Both the position numbers and the translations under genes were made by a program. This document shows, one piece after another, positions 1 to 6,652 of a DNA stretch of 21,277 nt (positions are counted from its first letter, which is position 1; each line of letters begins with the position of its first letter). A model generated the notes under the pieces. That model was not told the origin of the DNA. It worked only from the letters and a program-made list of their open reading frames with translations, and ran no database searches. The stretch spans positions 1 to 21,277 of the forward strand of contig CAIVOO010000044.1 in the NCBI GenBank assembly GCA_903907555.1, given 5' to 3'. The stretch is from an uncultured archaeon (GTDB lineage: Archaea; Nanobdellota; Nanobdellia; Woesearchaeales; CAIVOO01).

Positions 1-90
1 AATATATTCATTGGTAACCCCCAATCCGACAATCTGCGAGCAGATGAATATGAAAATTAGAAGTAAAGTAATCTTTAATGTGTGCTTCAT
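1..90 (-). CDS. Secreted or membrane protein, N-terminal fragment
   Basis: The minus strand is open from an ATG at 90-88 to the window edge and encodes 30 residues. They begin MKHTLKITLLLIFIFICSQ, a classic signal peptide or signal anchor: a short basic start (Lys2, Lys6), a long hydrophobic core, then a polar turn. The gene continues outside the window, so the mature protein and its function cannot be stated. A TATA-like box at 113-120 is centred about 27 nt upstream of the ATG, which fits a leaderless mRNA. It diverges from the gene at 162. Confidence 0.6.
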   Translation of the reverse strand, partial: MKHTLKITLLLIFIFICSQIVGLGVTNEYI

Positions 91-112
91 ACCTCAAATG
101 GCTTAGCAAGAG

Positions 113-120
113 TATATAAA
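113..120 (-). promoter_or_regulatory. TATA box for the secreted-protein fragment
   Basis: TTTATATA on the minus strand, centred about 27 nt before the ATG at 90. Spacing matches the other leaderless promoters in the window. Confidence 0.5.
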
Positions 121-132
121 TTTAGCTAATTT

Positions 133-140
133 TTTAAATT
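133..140 (+). promoter_or_regulatory. TATA box for the COG1325-like gene
   Basis: TTTAAATT centred about 25 nt before the ATG at 162, implying a leaderless transcript. The two divergent boxes (113-120 and 133-140) are only 12 nt apart, so the promoters may compete. Confidence 0.55.
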
Positions 141-161
141 TGAAACATTTTTATTAATAAA

Positions 162-614
162 ATGAAGCTTTTGCACACAGTAAAACTTTCAGTTTTCGTC
201 TATCCTGAGGAAGATGAGCAGGCAATAAGGCAGAGATTAATAGAATTAGTGCCATTTAATCTTGAAGAAGAGAAGATAAAAGTTGAGCAGCAGACAGCTG
301 AAGGCTTTCAGGAGAAAAGGATAAAGATTTTCAACATGATGCTTTCGAAAGAAAAGCATACAACAGGATTCCTGAACAATTTATTGGAAAAGCTTCCTGA
401 AGAAGAGAAAAGATTCATCCATAAAACAGCAGAAACAAGGGTTGATGATGAATTCAATATCTTTATTCGATTGGACAAGCCCAAACTTCTCGAGAAAAAC
501 CAGTACTGGCTGACAGACCATGGCAACTGCTATCATATAACTATGAATATAGCATGCTTTCCGAGAAAGAAAGAGGTTGCTCTGGAGATTGTAAAGAAGA
601 TATTCAAGGCATAG
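162..614 (+). CDS. COG1325-type archaeal RNA-binding protein (exosome-associated family)
   Basis: A 150-residue protein resembling the archaeal family annotated as RNA-binding or exosome-related (COG1325). Family features are an N-terminal beta-strand with a YPEED-like segment (about residues 13-18), a charged middle, and a C-terminal stretch (about 118-140) with an H-G-N-C-Y-H-I pattern followed by a basic helix. No catalytic motif is seen and the sequence is intracellular. The ATG at 162 is supported by a TATA-like box 25 nt upstream. It is followed after about 30 nt by a DEAD-box helicase that has its own promoter, so the shared theme is RNA handling rather than a proven operon. The family call is from memory of the pattern, not a search. 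Confidence 0.6.
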   Translation: MKLLHTVKLSVFVYPEEDEQAIRQRLIELVPFNLEEEKIKVEQQTAEGFQEKRIKIFNMMLSKEKHTTGFLNNLLEKLPEEEKRFIHKTAETRVDDEFNIFIRLDKPKLLEKNQYWLTDHGNCYHITMNIACFPRKKEVALEIVKKIFKA

Positions 615-615
615 C

Positions 616-627
616 TTTTTAAATAAA
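616..627 (+). promoter_or_regulatory. TATA box for the DEAD-box helicase gene
   Basis: TTTTTAAATAAA centred about 25 nt before the ATG at 646. It favours that ATG over an in-frame TTG at 640. Confidence 0.6.
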
Positions 628-645
628 ACTTATTATTTCTTGATT

Positions 646-1917
646 ATGAACGAAAATTTTGATAATTTGGGGCTTATTCCTGAGCTTCTGCAAACAATTA
701 AGGAAATAGGATACACAATACCTACACAAATACAGAATGATGCCATTCCATTAGTGCTGCAAAAGCAGGATTTCATTGGCTTGGCTAAGACAGGCTCTGG
801 AAAGACTGCTGCTTTTGCCCTTCCGATGATTCAAAGAATCATCCAGGAGCGCATTAAAGGGCTGGTTTTGGTTCCGACAAGAGAGCTTGCCCTCCAAGTC
901 TGGGAAGAGACTGTCAAATTCTCTAAAAGAGTTAAAATCAATGCAGTTGTTGTCTACGGCGGAGCTTCTATGGACCAGCAGGTCTTCAAGCTTCAGCAGA
1001 ATCCAGACATAATAATTGCCACACCAGGAAGATTATTAGATCATATGCGAAGAAGAACAGTAAACCTGTCGCAAACTGCAATAGTTGTCTTGGACGAAGC
1101 AGACAGGATGTTCGACATGGGATTTAGGGATGATATTTACCAGATTCTAAGCCAGACAAGAAGGGAAAGGCAGACCATGCTCTTCTCTGCAACAATGAAT
1201 GATGAAGTAATAAGGCTGGCAAAGAGGTACATGAAATCAACTCAAAAGATTGGCGAAGAAACTCACATCCCGCTCGATAAAATAAAGCAGATTTATTATG
1301 AAGTTGAGAGGGAATTCAAGCCTCACTTATTATTGAGAATACTTCAGACAGAAAATCCTTCGCTTGCGATGATTTTCTGCAACAGAAGGGAAGATACTGA
1401 AAGAATAACTGAATACCTGAACAAGTATGGAATGAATGCAGTCTGCCTGCACGCAGGAATGCGCCAGAACAAGAGGCAGAATGTGATGGAAGATTTCAAG
1501 CAGTCAAAAGTCAACATTTTAGTTGCTACAGATGTTGCAGCAAGAGGAATAGACATAAAGAATGTCAGTCATATCATTAATTATGACATTCACGAGAATC
1601 CTGACAATTACCTGCACAGGATTGGAAGGACTGCCAGGGCAGGCGAGACAGGAAAGGCAATCACGATAATAGAGCCTGCAGAGTATCGCTACATAACTGA
1701 AATTGAGTATGTGATAAAGCGAACAATGAGAAAAGGCAATGTAGATGAGTTCGGCCCGCTTCTTGAAGTCAGGTTTGAAAGGCATTATCAGCAGAACAGG
1801 TCATTTCAGAGACAGGGCCAGAGGTATGGGCAAGGCGGACACAGGCCAAGCGGCCATGGAGGACAAAGCCATGGCGGCGGAAGACCAAGATTCGGCGGCA
1901 ACAGGAATAGAAGGTAA
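646..1917 (+). CDS. DEAD-box ATP-dependent RNA helicase with RG-rich tail
   Basis: A 423-residue superfamily 2 RNA helicase that unwinds or remodels RNA using ATP. All core motifs are present: Q motif PTQIQ (26-30), Walker A AKTGSGKT (47-54), PTRELA (77-82), TPGR (near 126-129), DEAD (150-153), SAT (181-183), VATDVAARGID (near 293-303) and HRIGRTARAG (324-333). The last 40 residues are rich in Gly, Arg, Gln and His, a disordered RNA-binding tail like those of bacterial RhlE/CsdA-type and some archaeal cold-shock helicases. I use the ATG at 646 because the TATA box lies 25 nt before it; a TTG at 640 would add two residues. The exact substrate (ribosome assembly or mRNA decay) cannot be read from sequence. 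Confidence 0.95.
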   Translation: MNENFDNLGLIPELLQTIKEIGYTIPTQIQNDAIPLVLQKQDFIGLAKTGSGKTAAFALPMIQRIIQERIKGLVLVPTRELALQVWEETVKFSKRVKINAVVVYGGASMDQQVFKLQQNPDIIIATPGRLLDHMRRRTVNLSQTAIVVLDEADRMFDMGFRDDIYQILSQTRRERQTMLFSATMNDEVIRLAKRYMKSTQKIGEETHIPLDKIKQIYYEVEREFKPHLLLRILQTENPSLAMIFCNRREDTERITEYLNKYGMNAVCLHAGMRQNKRQNVMEDFKQSKVNILVATDVAARGIDIKNVSHIINYDIHENPDNYLHRIGRTARAGETGKAITIIEPAEYRYITEIEYVIKRTMRKGNVDEFGPLLEVRFERHYQQNRSFQRQGQRYGQGGHRPSGHGGQSHGGGRPRFGGNRNRR

Positions 1918-1919
1918 GG

Positions 1920-1927
1920 TTTTTAAA
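1920..1927 (+). promoter_or_regulatory. TATA box for trpS
   Basis: TTTTTAAA immediately after the helicase stop codon (1915-1917), centred about 26 nt before the ATG at 1950. TrpRS therefore probably has its own leaderless transcript. Confidence 0.55.
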
Positions 1928-1949
1928 GGATTATTCTTTTGTTATTGAT

Positions 1950-3032
1950 ATGATTATAGACCCTTGGGGTTCTGAGCTGGTAGCAGATTACCAGAGAATC
2001 ATAAAAGAGTTTGGTTTGGAAGAGTTCAAGGCAGATTTATTTCCAGAGCCAAATACAATAATGCGAAGAGGTGTTGTCTTTGCAGGCAGGGATTTAGGGA
2101 TTATTTCTAAGTGCATAAAAGAGAAGAAGAAATTCTATGCTCTATCAGGAATAATGCCATCTGGAGACAAAATTCATTTCGGCAACAAGATGGTTGTTGA
2201 AAACCTTAAATATTTTCAGGAGCACGGGGCCAAGACCTATATTTTGGTTGCAGACTTGGAAGCCGCTGCAACAAGAGGAGTCACATTAGAAGAAGCCAGA
2301 AAAAGGGCTTTGGAATTTCACATTCCTGCATACATTGCATTAGGATTGGATCCGAAGAAAACAATATTCTATTTCCAGTCAGAAAACAAGGATGTGATGC
2401 ATCTTGGCTATGAATTTGCAAAGAAAATAACACTTAATGAATTCAAGGCGATTTACGGAAGCGCAGACCCGTCAAGAATAATGTCTGCCCTGACTCAGGC
2501 AGGAGACATTCTCTACCCGCAATTGGAAGAGCGAATGCCTGGAATAATTCCCGTAGGGATTGACCAGGACCCGCACATGAGGCTGACAAGAGATATTGTA
2601 AGCAGGGTCAAGAGCAAGGGATTCTTCGCTCCATCATCAATATACCACAAATACACACCCTCGCTTGACGGCGGATTAAAGATGTCAAAATCAAAGCCCA
2701 TGTCTGCAATTGATTTGCCTGAAGATCCTCAAATAGCTTGCAAAAAACTTACGAGAGCGCTTACAGGCGGAAGGGCCACTCTCGAAGAGCAGAAAAAACT
2801 TGGCGCAGAGACAGAAAAGTGCATGGTATTCGAGATGTACAAGCAGCATCTTATGGAAAATGACAAGGAGCTGCAGAAAAGATTTGATGACAGCAAGAAA
2901 GGCAGGATATTGTGCGGTGAATGCAAGCAGGATGCAAGCGCAAGGATGAAGGAATTCCTAGAGAAATTTTCGAAAGAGATGGAAAAAGCGAGAAAAAATA
3001 TCGATAAGCTTAAATTTATAGAATTTAAATAA
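1950..3032 (+). CDS. trpS: Tryptophanyl-tRNA synthetase, archaeal/eukaryotic type
   Basis: A 360-residue class I aminoacyl-tRNA synthetase that activates tryptophan with ATP and charges tRNA-Trp. The N-terminal IDPWG (3-7) is typical of archaeal TrpRS. The HIGH-equivalent is in MPSGDKIHFGN (69-79), and the second signature is an intact KMSKS (244-248). The segment GIDQDPHMRLTRD (203-215) is a characteristic tryptophan/ATP-site region of the archaeal and eukaryotic form. The C-terminal basic helical region has a Cys-x2-Cys pair (CGEC, near residue 317). Length is usual for archaea. Its own TATA box lies just after the helicase gene. Confidence 0.96.
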   Translation: MIIDPWGSELVADYQRIIKEFGLEEFKADLFPEPNTIMRRGVVFAGRDLGIISKCIKEKKKFYALSGIMPSGDKIHFGNKMVVENLKYFQEHGAKTYILVADLEAAATRGVTLEEARKRALEFHIPAYIALGLDPKKTIFYFQSENKDVMHLGYEFAKKITLNEFKAIYGSADPSRIMSALTQAGDILYPQLEERMPGIIPVGIDQDPHMRLTRDIVSRVKSKGFFAPSSIYHKYTPSLDGGLKMSKSKPMSAIDLPEDPQIACKKLTRALTGGRATLEEQKKLGAETEKCMVFEMYKQHLMENDKELQKRFDDSKKGRILCGECKQDASARMKEFLEKFSKEMEKARKNIDKLKFIEFK

Positions 3033-3046
3033 ATAAAAAAGAGGTG
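3009..3046 (+). promoter_or_regulatory. Possible promoter and ribosome binding site of the small membrane protein gene
   Basis: Inside the last TrpRS codons, CTTAAATTTATA (3009-3020) could be a TATA box with a start point near 3040. GAGGTG (3041-3046) is a strong Shine-Dalgarno site 6 nt before the ATG at 3053. The site overlaps an in-frame GTG (3044), which is therefore part of the ribosome binding site and not the start codon. Confidence 0.55.
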
Positions 3047-3052
3047 TATAAA

Positions 3053-3253
3053 ATGAAATTTGCTCCATTGAACAGTGGGTTGATGTTATCATCAATGCTA
3101 GGATTCTTGCTGACAGCATTCTATGTCTGGCCTGCATCCAAATCATTCGGGCTGGCATTCGGGATTGTGTTTGTAGGAATGTTCATTGCATCAATAATAT
3201 CGATGACTTACGGTCCATCAGAAGTAGAAATAAAGATGGATAAATTGAAGTAA
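3053..3253 (+). CDS. Small two-helix membrane protein
   Basis: A 66-residue protein with two hydrophobic segments, about residues 10-27 and 32-51, separated by a short PASKSFG turn, then an acidic/basic cytosolic tail (SEVEIKMDKLK). No catalytic residues are visible and the function is unknown. The start is set by GAGGTG at 3041-3046; an upstream GTG would add three residues but lies in the ribosome binding site. It starts 20 nt after trpS and its stop abuts the last codon of the convergent HerA-like gene, with no bases between. Confidence 0.75.
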   Translation: MKFAPLNSGLMLSSMLGFLLTAFYVWPASKSFGLAFGIVFVGMFIASIISMTYGPSEVEIKMDKLK

Positions 3254-4576
3254 TCAGAATTCTTTCTTTTCTTCCTTTATGGCTACAGGAGAGCTTCCTC
3301 CATGCCAGGTTAATCTCGGCCTCATCCTTAGAGGATACATTCTCTCATTTGTGTCGTCGAAGATTATTGCCGCTCCCTTGGCGCTTGGCAGGTTGTCTAG
3401 CTGCTGTGTCAGCCCTTCCCTCATATAAGACTGCATAAGCATCCCCAGTGCCTCTGTATCGAGCTTGGCTGTTATTCTGTGTGCTATCACAGTGTCTGCC
3501 TGCGTCATGACATCTGTGTGTATTTTTCCAGGCTGCTGCGATGCAAGTATTAACGAAATTCCTGGCTGCCTTCCCTCTCTCAAGATTGTCATAAGCGGCG
3601 CTGATGCAGCAGTTGTCCCCTTGCTTTCATGCGGTAAGAATTCATGCGCCTCATCAACTATAAGCCATACCATTGCCATCTCCTGCTTTTTCTGCGATTC
3701 TTCAGAAAAATAATGGGTTGTTTCCTTGACCATCTGGAACTCTTCATATTTTCTTGCAATCATCCTGTCAATGAACAAGTGTTTTGCAATAAGGCCTAAT
3801 GCCAGAGCCTTTATCTCCCATCCGCCAGGCATTGTTGCATAAGCTGACAAGTCAAGTATTGCAACCTGCCCGCCTTTTGCCAGGAATTTTAAGTCAGTAC
3901 CTTTCTCGTCGAACAATCCCCACTCGTTTGCTGCGATAAAATGGTTCTCAACAACATTCTTTATGTGCTGCTCTGCCCTTTCATCTGCTTGAACAGCATC
4001 TATTATGTCTTTTATTCCATAAGATTTTCCTGATTTTGCAAACGCATGAATTACTCTTTCAATCAGAACGCCTTCTTCCTGGTTGCTGGTAAGCCCAAAA
4101 CTTTGAAGCCAGTCTGTAACGTCAACATCCATCGGCTTGATTGAAAACGGGTAATCTGTTGGAATTCCCTTGTCCTTGAAATCCTTGAAATGCCCGACAG
4201 GAGTGAAAATTGTCACATTCAGGCCTTTCGGCTTAAGCCCCCACTGAGCCAGAAGCTCTGCATCCTTAAGGTTAGGATACTTCATAGTCCAGTAGACTCC
4301 CATAGTATCCAAAAGAATTATGCTGATGTTGTTTTTTATCTCTTCAGGAAGGTCTGCAACTCCTTCAGCAATCACACCCATTGTGTAAGATTTTCCAGAA
4401 CCTCTCTTACCAACAATGAACACCACGTGAGATCTTGCCATGTCCATGTAAATATTATTTGACAAAGAAACAACATTTCCCATCTTGACATACTGCTTGC
4501 CAAGATAGATGACTCCATTCATCCCATACTTCTTTCTCTCTTCCTCATCCCTTCCAATCACGATATCGAATGGCAT
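3254..4576 (-). CDS. HerA-like ATPase (FtsK-HerA superfamily)
   Basis: A 440-residue hexameric-type ATPase of the HerA/DUF87 group; relatives translocate or unwind DNA, often with NurA in end resection. An N-terminal beta-rich segment (1-50) precedes Walker A, GKRGSGKSY (56-64). Walker B is VWLIVDEAHE (303-312). LREGRQPG (332-339) is a candidate arginine finger and ILASQQP (343-349) a sensor strand, both typical of the group. The C-terminal end is a charged EEKKEF tail. It is shorter than classical HerA (about 500 residues), and no nurA, mre11 or rad50 lies nearby, so a housekeeping DNA-translocation role is inferred and the partner is unknown. The TATA-like box at 4597-4604 is centred about 24 nt before the ATG. 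Confidence 0.88.
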   Translation of the reverse strand: MPFDIVIGRDEEERKKYGMNGVIYLGKQYVKMGNVVSLSNNIYMDMARSHVVFIVGKRGSGKSYTMGVIAEGVADLPEEIKNNISIILLDTMGVYWTMKYPNLKDAELLAQWGLKPKGLNVTIFTPVGHFKDFKDKGIPTDYPFSIKPMDVDVTDWLQSFGLTSNQEEGVLIERVIHAFAKSGKSYGIKDIIDAVQADERAEQHIKNVVENHFIAANEWGLFDEKGTDLKFLAKGGQVAILDLSAYATMPGGWEIKALALGLIAKHLFIDRMIARKYEEFQMVKETTHYFSEESQKKQEMAMVWLIVDEAHEFLPHESKGTTAASAPLMTILREGRQPGISLILASQQPGKIHTDVMTQADTVIAHRITAKLDTEALGMLMQSYMREGLTQQLDNLPSAKGAAIIFDDTNERMYPLRMRPRLTWHGGSSPVAIKEEKKEF

Positions 4577-4596
4577 AATTAAAATTCTGTGAGCAG

Positions 4597-4604
4597 TATA
4601 TAAA
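4597..4604 (-). promoter_or_regulatory. TATA box for the HerA-like gene
   Basis: TTTATATA on the minus strand, centred about 24.5 nt before the ATG at 4576; leaderless spacing. Confidence 0.6.
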
Positions 4605-4631
4605 TAGATTGTTTGACACTTAGAAATGGTA

Positions 4632-4757
4632 CTACTTCATAATCTCTTCAAAAGTTGAGGAAGCCATTCCGCATATGCTGCATTCATCTGGAACTTCATC
4701 TGCATAAATGTACCCACAACAGGCGCACCTATGTTCAAATTGTTGTTTAGCTCCCAT
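4632..4757 (-). CDS. Rubredoxin-like zinc/iron microprotein, 41 residues
   Basis: A complete short gene between the HerA-like gene and the 130-residue gene. It encodes a 41-residue protein with a rubredoxin-type knuckle pair: C11-x2-C14-G and C26-x2-C29-G, separated by YIYADEVPDE. This resembles the C-terminal metal-binding domain of rubrerythrins (C-x2-C-G-Y ... P-x2-C-x2-C-G). An extra cysteine lies at position 13. Rubredoxin-like domains bind Fe or Zn through four Cys and carry electrons or serve structurally; which applies here is unknown. A GAAGGT Shine-Dalgarno-like site (4762-4767) lies 4 nt before the ATG, and a TATA-like box at 4800-4806 would give a leader of about 19 nt. The stop is TAG. 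The coding pattern and motif make it convincing despite its size. Confidence 0.8.
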   Translation of the reverse strand: MGAKQQFEHRCACCGYIYADEVPDECSICGMASSTFEEIMK

Positions 4758-4761
4758 AATA

Positions 4762-4806
4762 ACCTTCAAGAACTAGTATGTACATAATAACTTTGCTGAA
4801 TATAAA
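4762..4806 (-). promoter_or_regulatory. Promoter and ribosome binding site of the rubredoxin-like gene
   Basis: TTTATAT at 4800-4806 (minus strand) predicts a start near 4777. GAAGGT at 4762-4767 is a Shine-Dalgarno-like site 4 nt before the ATG. This is a leadered promoter, unlike the neighbouring leaderless genes. Confidence 0.45.
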
Positions 4807-4820
4807 GGTTTCTATAGATT

Positions 4821-5213
4821 CTAAGGTTCGAGCGGTGTATTTATCAAAAATTTCACTATACGCTCAATAAGCTTATCCCTTAAAATTTGTAAATCATGTT
4901 TATCATAAATTCTTGGAATAAGCAAAGGCTCACCTATTTTGAGATCATTTCTCTTTAAAGTTAAGAGGTGGTTGGCAGAATCAAGCTCAAAAACAAACTT
5001 CAGAATCTCAATTCCGGAAGATTCCCTTCCCTGCCTGAAAAACATCTTCATCTCCTTTTGAGATGGGATAAGAAAAGAATTGTTAAGAACCTCCATCTGA
5101 ACCCTGTCAACCTGCGTCATAGAAACATTTTTCATAAAACCATTTACAGCATTAGCTACTTCGAGAATTACACAACAAATGTCGTTCTGGAATTTTATTT
5201 CTTCGTCTTTCAT
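4821..5213 (-). CDS. Unknown 130-residue protein directly downstream of tRNA-Leu
   Basis: I do not recognise this protein. It is hydrophilic, mostly helical at the N-terminus (residues 1-35), with a mixed middle containing SQKEMKMFFRQGRE (about 51-64) and a charged C-terminal helix (about 105-125, HDLQILRDKLIERIVKF). It has no transmembrane segment, signal peptide or cysteine-based metal site; the two adjacent cysteines (13-14) are isolated. The ATG lies only two bases after the tRNA-Leu discriminator base, and no separate TATA box fits between them. It is therefore probably transcribed with the tRNA, and tRNA 3' cleavage would release a near-leaderless mRNA. Codon pattern and length support a real gene; the plus-strand frame here is interrupted by the tRNA gene. 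Confidence 0.65.
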   Translation of the reverse strand: MKDEEIKFQNDICCVILEVANAVNGFMKNVSMTQVDRVQMEVLNNSFLIPSQKEMKMFFRQGRESSGIEILKFVFELDSANHLLTLKRNDLKIGEPLLIPRIYDKHDLQILRDKLIERIVKFLINTPLEP

Positions 5214-5215
5214 AA

Positions 5216-5318
5216 TGCGGATGGCAGGATTCGAACCTGCGCAGGCACTAAGCCAATAGCTTTTTCCGATAATAATCGCCTGAAGCTATCCCATTTGACC
5301 AGGCTCTGGCACATCCGC
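5216..5318 (-). tRNA. tRNA-Leu(CAG) with a 17-nt intron
   Basis: Class II tRNA on the minus strand. The acceptor stem is GCGGATG/CATCCGC, a perfect 7 bp, with discriminator A. The D arm has a CCA/TGG stem and a loop containing GAGCCTGGTCAAA, the usual archaeal tRNA-Leu D-loop. The anticodon stem is ATAGC/GCTAT, the variable region is 15 nt, and the T arm is GCAGG-TTCGAAT-CCTGC. The anticodon loop becomes the normal 7-nt TTCAGGA after a 17-nt intron is removed (5262-5278, between positions 37 and 38). The anticodon CAG is at 5280-5282. A TATA box at 5342-5349 lies about 27 nt upstream. CCA is not encoded. Confidence 0.92.
5262..5278 (-). other. Archaeal tRNA intron at canonical position 37/38
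   Basis: A 17-nt intron that folds as GAT-TATT-ATC (C-G extendable). The flanking bulges are GG|C on the 5' side and AA|A on the 3' side, with central pairing TTC/GAA plus one A.G mismatch. This is a slightly relaxed bulge-helix-bulge, the substrate of the archaeal splicing endonuclease EndA. Confidence 0.8.
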
Positions 5319-5341
5319 GCAATAGAATTTCAAATAGCTTC

Positions 5342-5349
5342 ATTTAAAT
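5342..5349 (-). promoter_or_regulatory. TATA box for tRNA-Leu and the downstream gene
   Basis: ATTTAAAT, centred about 27 nt before the tRNA 5' end (5318). It probably also drives the 130-residue gene behind the tRNA. Confidence 0.55.
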
Positions 5350-5387
5350 AACTTTTGTTAAAACCACTGGACATTCCCCCACAATCT

Positions 5388-5395
5388 TAATATAT
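5388..5395 (+). promoter_or_regulatory. TATA box for nreA
   Basis: TAATATAT centred about 25 nt before the ATG at 5417; leaderless spacing. Divergent from the tRNA-Leu promoter about 45 nt away. Confidence 0.55.
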
Positions 5396-5416
5396 CACCA
5401 ACTCTCATATTAGCTC

Positions 5417-6652
5417 ATGGTTGGGGTTCAATCTAAGCAGAATTGCCTGAAGTGCAAGGGAAGGTTGTGGTGCGGGCTGAATTACTGCCCGATTCTTGCT
5501 AAATCGCAGGCTATGCAGACAGCTGTGAGAAATATTGATTCTGCGTCTTTTTCAGGCTCTGCGCCTTCTGTTTTTGTTGGGAGGGTTGGCTATCCTGATG
5601 TTAATGTAGGCATTCTTTCAACACAGGAGAAGGATTCTGAGATGTATGACGCGCCAAAAAGCTGGGCTCAGAAGAACATTCCGATACCTGACATAATCAA
5701 TTTCAGGAGCAGCCTGATTAACTCAAGATTTACAGCCAATGTGAAAGAGCGAAGCAGGTTTTTATCCATTTCGCAAGAAGTCGGGATGGCTTCCAAGCCT
5801 GTTGATTTAAGCATCGATTTGAAGGAGAAGCCTAAAGTCAGACTTAATTATGTTCCAAATGCACCTCCAATGGGCCCGAATGCCAAATTAATAAAAGTTG
5901 ATTTGAATGAGAACCCGAAAATAGACAAGAAAGTCGATTATGTTGTTGGCGATGTTGATTTCAAGGCCAGCGATGCAATAACTTACTTGTATGAAAAGGG
6001 TTTTGATGAGAATTTTCTTTCTAGATTGCTTAGCATTGGAAATCTCGGTGTGAGAACTGACAGGAAACTAGTGCCTACAAGGTGGAGCATTACAGCAACA
6101 GATGATGCCTTGGGAAAAAAGTTGATAGAAGAGGTTAAGCAGTACAGCAAGGGAGCGTATCAATTCTATTACGCAAATTATCTGGGAAATCATTACATAA
6201 TTTTGTTATTTCCAGAAGTCTGGAGTTATGAACTGTTCGAGATGTATATGCCGAATGTGGGATGGAATGTAAACAATACAGTCAGTTTTATGACAGATTC
6301 TGAAGGCTACACTGGAAGAAAAGAGTACGCAGAAGACTGCGCAGGTGGGTATTACACTGTCAGACTGGCAATTCTTGAGAAGATGTCTGCTATGAAACGT
6401 CAGGGAAGCGCGCTTGTTTTGAGGTTTGTTACAGATGATTATTCTACACCTCTAGGAGTGTGGGTAACTAGAGAAGCTGCAAGAAAAGTCTTAAAGACTC
6501 AGCCGATAGAATTCGACTGCAAGGAAACAATGCTTGCTTACACGAAAGCTTTGGTGAAGAAGAAGTGGAACTTTGACGTTGATGCATTATATAAGAACAG
6601 TCAGCTTTTGAGTTCTATGAGAAACCAGATGAAGCTAAATGCTTTTGTCTGA
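5417..6652 (+). CDS. nreA: NreA, archaeal DNA repair protein with PCNA-interaction box
   Basis: A 411-residue protein of the archaeal NreA family, known to act with PCNA in repair of DNA damage such as mitomycin C lesions. The N-terminus has a four-Cys zinc site, C10-x2-C13-x5-C19-x4-C24. It is followed by the family signature SVFVGRVGYPDVNVGIL (about 51-67). The long middle region is conserved in the family but has no assigned enzymatic activity. The last eight residues, QMKLNAFV (404-411), are an exact PIP box (Q-x2-L-x2-F-V), as expected for a PCNA client. The ATG at 5417 is fixed by the TATA box 25 nt upstream and by the zinc site close behind it. Its final 18 bases overlap the convergent asparagine synthetase/Dph6 gene, so the PIP-box codons are also coding on the other strand. 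Confidence 0.93.
   Translation: MVGVQSKQNCLKCKGRLWCGLNYCPILAKSQAMQTAVRNIDSASFSGSAPSVFVGRVGYPDVNVGILSTQEKDSEMYDAPKSWAQKNIPIPDIINFRSSLINSRFTANVKERSRFLSISQEVGMASKPVDLSIDLKEKPKVRLNYVPNAPPMGPNAKLIKVDLNENPKIDKKVDYVVGDVDFKASDAITYLYEKGFDENFLSRLLSIGNLGVRTDRKLVPTRWSITATDDALGKKLIEEVKQYSKGAYQFYYANYLGNHYIILLFPEVWSYELFEMYMPNVGWNVNNTVSFMTDSEGYTGRKEYAEDCAGGYYTVRLAILEKMSAMKRQGSALVLRFVTDDYSTPLGVWVTREAARKVLKTQPIEFDCKETMLAYTKALVKKKWNFDVDALYKNSQLLSSMRNQMKLNAFV

Noticed and set aside
640..648. Upstream in-frame starts: TTG at 640, GTG at 3044, GTG at 15910, ATG at 15454
   Set aside because: In each case a TATA box at leaderless distance or a Shine-Dalgarno site points to the downstream ATG. The two GTGs are part of the ribosome sites themselves.
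4968..5351. Plus-strand open frame spanning the tRNA-Leu gene
   Set aside because: It runs through the antisense of a well-folded tRNA and a more gene-like minus-strand frame, so it is a shadow.
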